NCBI GenBank assembly: GCA_040752515.1
Contig: JBFMGQ010000015.1
Span: 4,527-68,526 of the forward strand
DNA from: Tenuifilum sp040752515
GTDB lineage: Bacteria; Bacteroidota; Bacteroidia; Bacteroidales; Tenuifilaceae
Direction of reading: 5' to 3'
Length of the DNA: 64,000 nt
Part shown: positions 8,074 through 15,264 of the stretch, piece after piece
Layout of the letters: every line of letters starts with the position of its first letter
Numbering within the stretch: position 1 is the stretch's first letter
Translations under genes and position numbers: made by a program
Notes under the pieces: model-generated
Database searches by the model: none
Seen by the model: only the letters and a program-made list of their open reading frames with translations
Told to the model about the DNA's origin: nothing

Positions 8074-8985
8074 TTAGACCCAGTTTGACTCTAAGATTTC
8101 GCCCTGTATGCCAACGGTTATAACTTTTATGGGCACCTTGCGCTTTGCCTGCTCCATGGCCATACGGGCTAGCTGTACAAGTCCACCGCAGCAAGGAACC
8201 TCCATTTTCATCACGGTGATGGTGTCAACCTGAGCATCGTCAATTAGTGCAGTAATCTTCTCGATATACGATTCCTTGTTGCTGTCGAGTTTTGGGCAGG
8301 CTATGGCCAGTGTTTTTCCTTTCAGGTGTTGGCTGTGGAAATTACCAAGACTAAAAGCAACGCAGTCGGCTGCAAGCAAAAGGTTTGATCCCCTGAAATG
8401 TCCTGAGTGTGGATTGATAAGGTGAAGCTGAACCGGCCAATGTGTTAGCTCCGACTTACCCGAAACCATGCTCTCGGAACTGGCACTAACATTTGCAAAA
8501 CTTCGGGCTGCAGAACCGGGGCAGCCACCACCTTGATGGTTCATGGCTTGTGGCTTAACCCTAGGCTCATTGGAACCACATCCACAGGCATCCTTTGAAT
8601 GGTTATGAACTGCCTGTAGCACCTCATCGACACTGAACGAAAGTTTGTCACGATTGGCAAGTAGCCACTCAACGCCTTGGCGCAGATACTCCTTTTCGTT
8701 ATAATCCTTGAGGTGTTTTAGGTGAGCAATTACGGTATTTTTACCATTAGCAACCATTTTGCTGATGGTATGCACCTCATCGTATGGGGCAGCCTCGCGA
8801 TGTTCAATGGTGATGGCACCCTCGGGGCATTCGCCTATACAGGCGCCAAGTCCGTCGCACATCAACTCGCTAATTAGCACAGCTTTGCCATCGATAAGCT
8901 GTAAGGCACCCTCGTGGCAACCGCTAACACAAAGTCCGCATCCGTTGCACTTGTCCCTGTCAATTGTAATAATATCCCGTTTCAT
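8074..8985 (-). CDS. Double [4Fe-4S] ferredoxin-type protein, probable Hcp partner
   Basis: A 303-residue cytoplasmic protein. Two [4Fe-4S] motifs sit at the N-terminus: CNGCGLCVSGC from residue 13 and CDGLGACIGEC near 43, each followed by a Pro- or Glu-containing turn typical of bacterial ferredoxins. A helical linker contains DACGCGSNE. A C-terminal domain (about 180-303) carries the paired cysteines VPCCGGL. Genes of this type lie directly before hcp in many Bacteroidota and Clostridia, so an electron-transfer role for Hcp is the natural reading. It is the first gene of the hcp transcript and has two palindromic operators upstream. Start is the first ATG. Confidence 0.85.
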   Translation of the reverse strand: MKRDIITIDRDKCNGCGLCVSGCHEGALQLIDGKAVLISELMCDGLGACIGECPEGAITIEHREAAPYDEVHTISKMVANGKNTVIAHLKHLKDYNEKEYLRQGVEWLLANRDKLSFSVDEVLQAVHNHSKDACGCGSNEPRVKPQAMNHQGGGCPGSAARSFANVSASSESMVSGKSELTHWPVQLHLINPHSGHFRGSNLLLAADCVAFSLGNFHSQHLKGKTLAIACPKLDSNKESYIEKITALIDDAQVDTITVMKMEVPCCGGLVQLARMAMEQAKRKVPIKVITVGIQGEILESNWV

Positions 8986-9037
8986 ATTTACTTGTTTTTA
9001 AATTGTTAGCAATTGGGGTTGATTAGTTTTTCTGTGA

Positions 9038-9045
9038 CAAAAGTA
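9038..9045 (-). promoter_or_regulatory. Predicted -7 element of the Fe-S/hcp promoter
   Basis: On the minus strand the sequence TACTTTTG matches the Bacteroidota -7 consensus TAnnTTTG, about 53 bases before the start codon. It would place the transcription start near 9032. No good -33 TTG is present, as expected for an activator-dependent promoter whose -33 region is covered by the operator at 9067-9082. Confidence 0.5.
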
Positions 9046-9066
9046 GGCCAACCCCACTCCGCGAAT

Positions 9067-9082
9067 TGTAACATATGTTACA
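9067..9082. promoter_or_regulatory. Perfect 16-bp palindrome, Crp/Fnr-family-like operator
   Basis: TGTAACATATGTTACA is identical to its reverse complement. Its centre (between 9074 and 9075) is about 42 bases upstream of the predicted transcription start, the classical position for a Crp/Fnr-family activator touching RNA polymerase. HcpR-type regulators, which control hcp in related bacteria, belong to this family, but the regulator is not in the window. Confidence 0.65.
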
Positions 9083-9110
9083 CTCGGTGCGGATTTTGGA
9101 GTTTTGAAGG

Positions 9111-9124
9111 TTGATATATATCAA
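9111..9124. promoter_or_regulatory. Second operator: perfect FNR-type palindrome
   Basis: TTGAT-ATAT-ATCAA is a perfect palindrome and exact FNR consensus. It lies 43 bases upstream (centre to centre) of the TGTAAC palindrome, about four helical turns, so both sites would face the same side of the DNA. It has the same half-sites as the operator before the DUF438 gene. Confidence 0.65.
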
Positions 9125-9527
9125 TACCAGAAATAGTACGGCGTTTCAGACTCCTGGAAACCTAGTGGCTATTAGTGTTTTAAGATGGTTGACAGTTGAC
9201 AGTTGATAGTTGTTAGTGGAGATAGTTGGTTGGTCACCCTCAATAAGGGAACATCTTCGCCGTAGGCGATGGGGTGTTGTAAAGGGCCAATTTGCACTAT
9301 ATATGTCTCCCCGTAGGGGATAAGCAGATAGACAATAATAGGAAAAACAAAATTTTACCGCAGAGTTACACAGAGTTTAACACAGTGTTACACAGTGAAA
9401 ATCCATTTAATCTGTGTCATCTGTGTTCTATTACCAAACACCAAACCCTGGTCTACCAACAACCATCAACCAACAACTAGCCTTATCCCCTTACTTCCCT
9501 TGCGAGCACTTACTCCTTACGGAGTTA
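9125..9527. repeat. Gene-free spacer with degenerate short repeats
   Basis: No coding region is supported. The stretch contains TTGACAG direct repeats near 9188-9212, an inverted CCCCGTAGGGG near 9308, and a degenerate run near 9358-9398 built of CAGAGTTACA- and CACAGTG-like units. A related run, GTTGCACAGAGTTTACTC, occurs near 14252. Such spacer repeats are common in this part of Bacteroidota. Confidence 0.5.
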
Positions 9528-10940
9528 CTATTTCAGCTCTTCCTCTAAAATTTTTTCGAGTGTTTCAACGCTTATTCGCTTGGCCATAATTTTTTTATTC
9601 TTGTCCAGAACATAAATTACAGGAGTGGCATAAATATCGTATAGGTTGCGGAAGTTTGAGCTGAATGTAGGATCCCAAACGTTAATCCATGGTAATTCAT
9701 TGTTTTTAATGTATTCCATCCATTTTGGCTGGTCGCCCTGGGTATATACCGCAAACACCTCGAATCCTTTTCCTTTATACTTTTCGTAAACCTTCTTGAG
9801 TTCAGGTGTTACCTTTTTGCAATGGCTGCATTCGGGATCCCAGAAGTAGGCAACCGTAATGGTGGCATTAACATCACTCAACCGGTTGTATTTACCGTTA
9901 GGGTTTGGCAGCCAAAGGTCAGGGGCAACATTGCCAATTATGTTGGGCTTTATGGCTTTTACTCGTTCCGTTATTTTGTCTATGAGTTTTTGGTCGGCCC
10001 ACCAGGCTTGTCCACCCAAATAGTACTTTTCGGCAATGGCAACAAACACACCGTCCATTCCCATTCTTTCAGAGGTTTGAAACTTATTGGTGAGGGTCGA
10101 AAGCACATACTGAAACATCTCCCTATTGGCTTTTGCCTTCTCAATCAGGTCAATGGCTGCAGGAATAATACTATCGGGCATTGGGAGTAGCACTCTATCG
10201 AAATAAATGTTGATTTTACTCTCCAGGATTGGTGTTCGTAAAAGGCGAGCATCGGAAAAATCAATGTTATCAAAGTAGTGAAAGCGGTTGAAGTTGTAGT
10301 TGTGAGCCCAAACCAGCGAATCGTATTTTGGTGCATCTTTGGGAATGTTGTGTTTTGGGGCTTCCACATTCCTCATGGCTTTAATTACAGCTGCAAGTAA
10401 TGTTCCGCTATACTTGGTTTCCACCTCATCCCAGTAAGCCATCACCTTGCCATTCAAGTCGTTCATCTTTTCGCGAATCGCATTGGCTTTGACGGTGTCG
10501 GAAAGTGATTCCTTTAGTTGCTCTGAGAGTTCCTTGCTTTGCTTCTGCATGTCGATCATGAAGCGCTGATACTGAATAAACCCTTCGTTCTCAGGCGAGT
10601 TGCTAAATTTCAGGTTTTCCAGCAGGTTGTCCTTTTTAGTACTTACTGCGAATTTCTGATTCCTATCTATTAGAACTTCAAAGTAGTTCTTTTCGGGTAG
10701 AATTACCAGGTAAATACCACCGGGCAAAAGGGTATCGCCTTCAAAAACAGCAATTCCTTTGGGATTAACTGTTGCGGTATCCCTAACATACTTCTTTTCA
10801 CCAAAGTGATAGCCTAAAAGTAAATCGCCTTGGGTTAATCCATCAATCTTAACCTCAATCCTATACCCATTCTTCTGTGCAAAAACATTTGCAAGCATCA
10901 AAAAAAACACCGCCAGGGTAAGCAGATATATCTTCTTCAT
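9528..10940 (-). CDS. TlpA-like thioredoxin-fold protein (DUF4369/DUF5106 type)
   Basis: A 470-residue exported protein. Residues 1-21 are a signal peptide ending in ANVFAQ. Residues about 25-110 resemble DUF4369, a beta-rich domain common before thioredoxin folds in Bacteroidota. The middle (about 120-320) is helical, DUF5106-like. The C-terminal thioredoxin-like domain has the redox pair C371-S-H-C374 in DPECSHCKKV and a cis-Pro region in YATPVIYVLD. Such proteins keep periplasmic thiols reduced, for example for cytochrome c maturation, which would suit the nearby c-type cytochromes, but that link is inference. It is transcribed away from the gene at 11070. A -7-like TAACTTTG lies at 10971-10978 (minus strand). 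Confidence 0.85.
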   Translation of the reverse strand: MKKIYLLTLAVFFLMLANVFAQKNGYRIEVKIDGLTQGDLLLGYHFGEKKYVRDTATVNPKGIAVFEGDTLLPGGIYLVILPEKNYFEVLIDRNQKFAVSTKKDNLLENLKFSNSPENEGFIQYQRFMIDMQKQSKELSEQLKESLSDTVKANAIREKMNDLNGKVMAYWDEVETKYSGTLLAAVIKAMRNVEAPKHNIPKDAPKYDSLVWAHNYNFNRFHYFDNIDFSDARLLRTPILESKINIYFDRVLLPMPDSIIPAAIDLIEKAKANREMFQYVLSTLTNKFQTSERMGMDGVFVAIAEKYYLGGQAWWADQKLIDKITERVKAIKPNIIGNVAPDLWLPNPNGKYNRLSDVNATITVAYFWDPECSHCKKVTPELKKVYEKYKGKGFEVFAVYTQGDQPKWMEYIKNNELPWINVWDPTFSSNFRNLYDIYATPVIYVLDKNKKIMAKRISVETLEKILEEELK

Positions 10941-11069
10941 AGTCGTTTAAATTTTCTTGGAAATAGCAAACAAAGTTAGCATTTTTGAATTGAGTCGATA
11001 TTAGCAACTCTGAATTTCAACAAAAATACGCCCTGTTTTGTTAGTGTATCAAATTAGATACCAAATTTA

Positions 11070-13082
11070 ATGTATAACTGGAAAGATGCCCGCCCAAACC
11101 GATTGGTTCGCGAGGTTAGCCCCTACCTTTTACAACATGCGTATAACCCTGTGGACTGGTATCCTTGGGGCGAAGAGGCATTTGAAAAAGCAAAAAACGA
11201 AAATAAACTTTTACTGATAAGCATTGGCTATAGTAGTTGCCATTGGTGTCATGTAATGGAAAACGAATCGTTTACCGACGAAAAGGTGGCAAAGGTGATG
11301 AATGAGCGCTATGTATGCGTAAAGGTTGACCGCGAAGAACGCCCCGACGTTGACCAAATTTACATGAACGCCGTTCAAATCATTACCCGACGTGGCGGTT
11401 GGCCACTAAATTGCTTTGCTTTACCCGATGGCCGTCCGGTTTACGGTGGTACATATTTCCCTAAGGAAAATTGGCTTAGTGTTCTGGAAAGCCTTGATGA
11501 GACATGGAAAAATGAGCCCCAACGCATTTATGAGGTTGCCGAGGAACTGGCACAGGGTATTGCAAACACTGAGATTATCAGAACAAAGGTTGATGCCAGT
11601 AAGGTAGGTTTAAAAGATGTATTAACCCATAACATTGAAACTTGCCGTAATCAGCTCGACTACAAGCTGGGAGGGACACACGGTGCCCCAAAATTTCCCA
11701 TGCCCGGTCTTTTGAAATACCTTTTGATTTCAGGGCAACACTCTCAGAAAAAGGATTTGTTGACCTTTGTGCATAATACCCTTGAGCGAATGGCTTATGG
11801 CGGCATTTATGACCACGTGGGTGGTGGATTTTTCCGTTACTCAGTCGATGAAAAGTGGTTTGTTCCTCACTTTGAGAAAATGCTTTACGACAATGCGCAG
11901 CTCATTGAGGTCTACTCATTGGCCTACAGGCTTAACCCAAACCCTTTGTATAAGAGGGTTGTTGATGAAACCGTTACCTTTGCCGAAAGGCAACTGCTAT
12001 CGCCTTCCGGAGGGTTTTACAGCGCTCTCGATGCCGATACGGCAGGCCTTGAAGGAGGATTCTATACTTGGACTAAAAGCGAAATAGAACAAAACCTTGG
12101 ATACGATGCCGAACTTTTTAGTGTTGCCTTTGGTGTAACACCAACCGGTAACTGGGAAGATACAAATATTTTACATAGATCACTTACCGATACCCAACTC
12201 TCTAGCCTATTTGGTTTGCCTGAAGGCGAAATAGATCTAAGGTTAAAAAACTGTTTGGTCAAGCTCAACGCTTACCGCAATTACCGTGTACCCCCTCTTG
12301 TTGACGATAAAATAATTACATCGTGGAATAGCCTTTTGGTTTTGGCACTTTCAACTGCATACCAAACCTTTGGCAGCCATAAGTATTTGCATCTTGCCCT
12401 GGCAGCGGCAAACTACATTCATGATAGCCATACTGATAGTAATGGCTTATTAAACCGGATTACCTGCAAGGGAAAGGTTTACGGAACCGCTCTGCTCGAC
12501 GATTACGCCTATGCTATTGATGCGTATTTAAATCTTTACCAAGTAACCGGGAATAGTGAATGGATCAAAAATGCTGATAAACTTGCTAAAAGGGTTATAG
12601 AAGTATTTTTTGATGCCAATACCAGCATGTTCTTTTATACGCCAAACAACACTGAGCTCATAGCCCGCAAGATGGAACTGATGGATGGAGTTATGCCTTC
12701 GGCATCGGCGATTATGGCAAAGAATTTATTCAAACTTGCCGAACTTAATAGTAGTGGTGAGTTTGAGAAAATCGCATTACAAATGCTGGCAAACGTAAGT
12801 AATCAGGTTCAGCAAGGTCACGTTTTTGTTCACGCTTGGGCTACACAGATACTTTATTCCTTATTACCGCTTGCTGAGGTAAAAATTAAACCTAATGACT
12901 TTGAAAGCGCCATCGCTCTTATCAAGTCAAGATTGATTTACCCAAAGTTAATGTTTAAACTATCGAACGAAATACCCAGTAAATACCTGCTCTGCATAGG
13001 CAACACCTGCCAATCGCCAACCGACAATGCCGATGAAATTATTCAGTGGGTGAATGCAATTAGCTACGAGTACTATGAGTAA
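11070..13082 (+). CDS. YyaL/DUF255 family protein (thioredoxin-like domain plus six-hairpin glycosidase-like domain)
   Basis: A 670-residue cytoplasmic protein of the family that includes bacterial YyaL and mammalian SPATA20. It starts with the family signature RLVREVSPYLLQHAYNPVDW and has a redox pair C57-H-W-C60 in SSCHWCHVM, followed by VKVDREERPDVDQIYM. Residues 1-165 form the thioredoxin-like domain. The rest has repeated paired helices as in six-hairpin glycosidases, with FDHVGGGF-like motifs (YDHVGGGFFRYSVD, HFEKMLYDNAQL). The biochemical role is not established for the family. Length is normal. It has a free-standing promoter region shared with the divergent gene at 10940. Confidence 0.9.
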   Translation: MYNWKDARPNRLVREVSPYLLQHAYNPVDWYPWGEEAFEKAKNENKLLLISIGYSSCHWCHVMENESFTDEKVAKVMNERYVCVKVDREERPDVDQIYMNAVQIITRRGGWPLNCFALPDGRPVYGGTYFPKENWLSVLESLDETWKNEPQRIYEVAEELAQGIANTEIIRTKVDASKVGLKDVLTHNIETCRNQLDYKLGGTHGAPKFPMPGLLKYLLISGQHSQKKDLLTFVHNTLERMAYGGIYDHVGGGFFRYSVDEKWFVPHFEKMLYDNAQLIEVYSLAYRLNPNPLYKRVVDETVTFAERQLLSPSGGFYSALDADTAGLEGGFYTWTKSEIEQNLGYDAELFSVAFGVTPTGNWEDTNILHRSLTDTQLSSLFGLPEGEIDLRLKNCLVKLNAYRNYRVPPLVDDKIITSWNSLLVLALSTAYQTFGSHKYLHLALAAANYIHDSHTDSNGLLNRITCKGKVYGTALLDDYAYAIDAYLNLYQVTGNSEWIKNADKLAKRVIEVFFDANTSMFFYTPNNTELIARKMELMDGVMPSASAIMAKNLFKLAELNSSGEFEKIALQMLANVSNQVQQGHVFVHAWATQILYSLLPLAEVKIKPNDFESAIALIKSRLIYPKLMFKLSNEIPSKYLLCIGNTCQSPTDNADEIIQWVNAISYEYYE

Positions 13083-13094
13083 GGGTAAGGGTTA

Positions 13095-13130
13095 AAGGAT
13101 AAAGGATAAAGGATAAAGGATAAAGGATGA
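13095..13130. repeat. Short tandem repeat of AAAGGAT
   Basis: About five head-to-tail copies of the heptamer AAAGGAT, the last one altered, starting 12 bases after the YyaL gene. Being a multiple of seven it would shift frame in coding DNA and is likely unstable. Confidence 0.85.
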
Positions 13131-13310
13131 AGAGCCTGCTCCGCATTAGCGGGATTATGATTCCAGATTTCAGATTTCAGATTCCAAATTCCAGATTTCA
13201 TATTATTTGTACCATGTCCAGCCCCGTAGATGCTTAACATTTATAGCACGGTGTATAGTCCCATATGTTAGCGATGCACGCAGTGCATAACCCAAAAAGC
13301 ACTAATGTTG

Positions 13311-13463
13311 GCGCACTTCTTCAGACGCTTGCATTAATAGCCCTGTAAGGGCAAATTGAATTAGCCCAGGGTTTTAACCCTGGTAAAGAGGTATTCCAAA
13401 TATTTAGCGATGCACGCTATAACATTCCAAAGAGCAACACCGAACCGTTGCATCGCAAAAGGG
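13311..13463 (+). repeat. 153-bp dispersed repeat, copy 1
   Basis: It begins at the TTCAGACGC-containing stretch and continues through CCCTGTAAGGGC, AGCCCAGGGTTTTAACCCTGG and the 50-bp GCGATGCA element. It matches 13943-14096 over its whole length with only scattered differences. Internal hairpins CCCTGTAAGGG and CCAGGGTTTTAACCCTGG suggest structure at RNA level. Confidence 0.85.
13407..13456. repeat. 50-bp inverted-end element, copy 1
   Basis: The ends GCGATGCA and TGCATCGC are perfect 8-bp inverted repeats enclosing 34 bases. The same unit recurs at 14040-14089, and a variant at 13832-13882. Confidence 0.8.
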
Positions 13464-13489
13464 GAACATTGTAAAAAGCGATTTATGCG

Positions 13490-13680
13490 TTCTTTCTTGT
13501 CTTGATACAAGAAAGAACCAAAGAAAATCAAGGCCGGAAAGCCCGACCCGATGGGTACCCCGGGGGCGGAACTGCCACGCGATACAATTCGCCCCGCCTG
13601 CGGCGTGGCTCATGTGGTATCGCTTACCAGGCCCACCGCCACGTTCCACCCCCGACCCATTGGCGGTTCAGGCTTTTATG
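13490..13680. repeat. GC-rich imperfect palindromic element, MITE-like
   Basis: It opens with an 11-bp hairpin, TTCTTTCTTGT / ACAAGAAAGAA (13490-13517). After it, the arm around AAAGCCCGACCC is matched in inverted, imperfect form by the arm ending GGCGGTTCAGGCTTT near 13660-13677. The shared stretches include the GGGTC/GACCC and GGAAC/GTTCC blocks and the GATAC/GTATC pair. G+C is much higher than in the flanks. The truncated TTCTTTCTTGTC near 13915 looks like a second, broken end. A transposon-derived or structured element is inferred. Confidence 0.6.
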
Positions 13681-13831
13681 CCGCTGGTTACTTCTTCCGC
13701 TCCCCTCTCCTGAAAGGAGAGGGGCAGGGGTGAGGTCGGTTTTATACGAACACCGAACAACAAGCAACGAACAACGTTACCCGCCCCGTAGGGGCTGAAC
13801 CTTTGTAGTATATAGGGTACAACCACAAGTA

Positions 13832-13882
13832 GCGATGCACGCAGTGCATAAGCCAAAGAGCCAGGGGGAACCGCTGCATCGC
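13832..13882. repeat. 50-bp inverted-end element, variant copy
   Basis: Same GCGATGCA/TGCATCGC ends as the copies at 13407 and 14040, but the interior reads CGCAGTGCATAAGCC and contains CAGGGGGAACC. Its left half is repeated alone at 13271-13300, as if the right half had been lost there. Confidence 0.75.
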
Positions 13883-13942
13883 AAAAGGAAGCATTCCAAA
13901 GAGCAATTTGCATGTTCTTTCTTGTCTGATGCCCAAATATTT

Positions 13943-14096
13943 GCGCTCGTCTTCAGACGCGTGCGTTAATCGCCCTGTAAGGGCAAATCAGATTAGCCCA
14001 GGGTTTTAACCCTGGGTAAAGAGGTATTCCAAATATTTGGCGATGCACGCTATAACATTCCAAAGAGCAACACCGAACCGTTGCATCGCAAAAGGG
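13943..14096 (+). repeat. 153-bp dispersed repeat, copy 2
   Basis: Direct copy of 13311-13463 with one extra G after AACCCTGG and a few substitutions near the start. It contains the third complete 50-bp inverted-end element at 14040-14089. Confidence 0.85.
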
Positions 14097-14641
14097 AAAG
14101 CATTGCAAAGAGAAGCAGCCGCAAAACACCATATAAATAGTTAAAAAGCCTGTGCCTAATTGGCGGGATTCAAGATTTAAGATTCAAGATTCAAAATTTT
14201 CCTACTTTCATCCATCAATAATCAACCAACAACAAAATTAGGTATCAGAGTGTTGCACAGAGTTTACTCAGGGTAACACGGTGTACATCCGTAACCCCCT
14301 TTTACTGTTCTTTTTACCTTCCTCTAACTTCCTCTAACTCCCTCATTTTCTAAATTCTTTCGTTTAACGTTTAACGGTTCACGGCTCACGAACCTCCTTT
14401 AGCCGTTCACTTTTCCTCTAACTTCTTCTAACTTCCTCTAACTTCCTCATATTCCGAGTTATTCTGCCTCATTCCGAGCTATTCTTGTTCGTTGTTCTCT
14501 AACCCATACTCTTGTTAAGGTGTCAAAATGGCATAGGGAAAATCTAAAATATGCCGAAATGGCTTACTTTAGGTTCTGGCACATAATTCGATAATGGCTT
14601 ATTGAGAGTGAGAATGAAAATCAACTTAAAAGCTAAATACT

Positions 14642-15081
14642 ATGACACTAGTTCGTTTCTACAACCCACTTGCCTCAAGGAGGACTGGGTACGATTTCGA
14701 AAGGTTACTTGATAACTTCGTAAAATCGACAAGCGAGCTGGCCAATGCCCAGCTGAGCTATCCTGCAGTAAACATCTATGAGGAGCCAGAGCGTTTTCGC
14801 TTAGAGGTTGCTGCCCCCGGCTACAAAAGGACGATTTTAAGGTAAGCATCGATAACGATATACTTAAAATCAGTGCTGAAAAACAGAATAATCCGGTTGA
14901 GGGCGAAACTTACACCCGCTGCGAATTCCTTGCCGGTTCGTTTGAGCGCACTTTCGTAGTTGGCAAGGCTATCGATACTAGCAAGATTGATGCCCGCTAT
15001 GAGAATGGCATTCTAACAGTTTACCTTGCTAAACGCGATGAGGCTAAACCCAAAAAACCGCGTAGCATTAGCGTTGAGTAA
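14642..15081 (+). pseudogene. Small heat-shock protein Hsp20, interrupted by a one-base deletion
   Basis: The alpha-crystallin-type chaperone is readable in two frames. The first frame (14642-14845) gives MTLVRFYNPLASRR and ends in AAPGYKRTILR followed by a stop. If one A is added to the AAAA run at 14825-14828, the frame continues as GYKKDDFKVSIDNDILKI, then FERTFVV and ENGILTVYLAK, to a stop at 15079-15081. The total would be about 146 residues, normal for Hsp20. All key features survive, including the GILTV motif and a basic tail. The lesion is in a homopolymer, so it may be a sequencing error, a recent mutation or slippage. A terminator follows directly. Confidence 0.85.
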
Positions 15082-15108
15082 TTAATTGTCTGAAGTAACT
15101 TTGTTCCT

Positions 15109-15138
15109 GCCCGAATGCAACTAAATTCGGGCTTTTTT
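15109..15138 (+). terminator. Intrinsic terminator after hsp20
   Basis: Stem GCCCGAAT / ATTCGGGC (15109-15116, 15125-15132) with an 8-base loop followed by six T. It ends the hsp20 transcript 28 bases after the stop. Confidence 0.9.
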
Positions 15139-15264
15139 ATTTTTCTTGGCAATTATTCTTGATACTTTTATACCAATTTGTTTGCGTTAAGCCCGATTAT
15201 ATGTAATTTCGTAGGCAAATTATTTTGAAATACTGCTGATATTTAACCGGTTAAGTTTTGAACT

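Larger units (their letters stand above)
13083..14641. repeat. 1.5-kb gene-free nest of interspersed repeats
   Basis: No believable coding region is present; the small ORFs cross repeat copies and hairpins. From left to right the stretch holds AAAGGAT heptamers (13095-13130), low-complexity GATTYCAGATTT runs, two copies of a 153-bp repeat (13311 and 13943), a GC-rich imperfect palindrome (13490-13680), a 9-bp perfect hairpin CCCCTCTCC/GGAGAGGGG (13702-13724), three complete and one half copy of a 50-bp element with GCGATGCA/TGCATCGC ends, and pyrimidine-rich CCTCTAACTT arrays (14325-14480). The last 150 bases should contain the hsp20 promoter. Confidence 0.75.

Noticed and set aside
13502..13798. 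Small ORF within the repeat nest (about 98 residues)
   Set aside because: It runs through the GC-rich palindrome and the CCCCTCTCC hairpin, has arginine-rich random composition, and has no conserved start.
13407..14089. CRISPR-like repeats with spacers
   Set aside because: Copies are irregularly spaced, differ inside, and are part of larger direct repeats; no cas genes are nearby.
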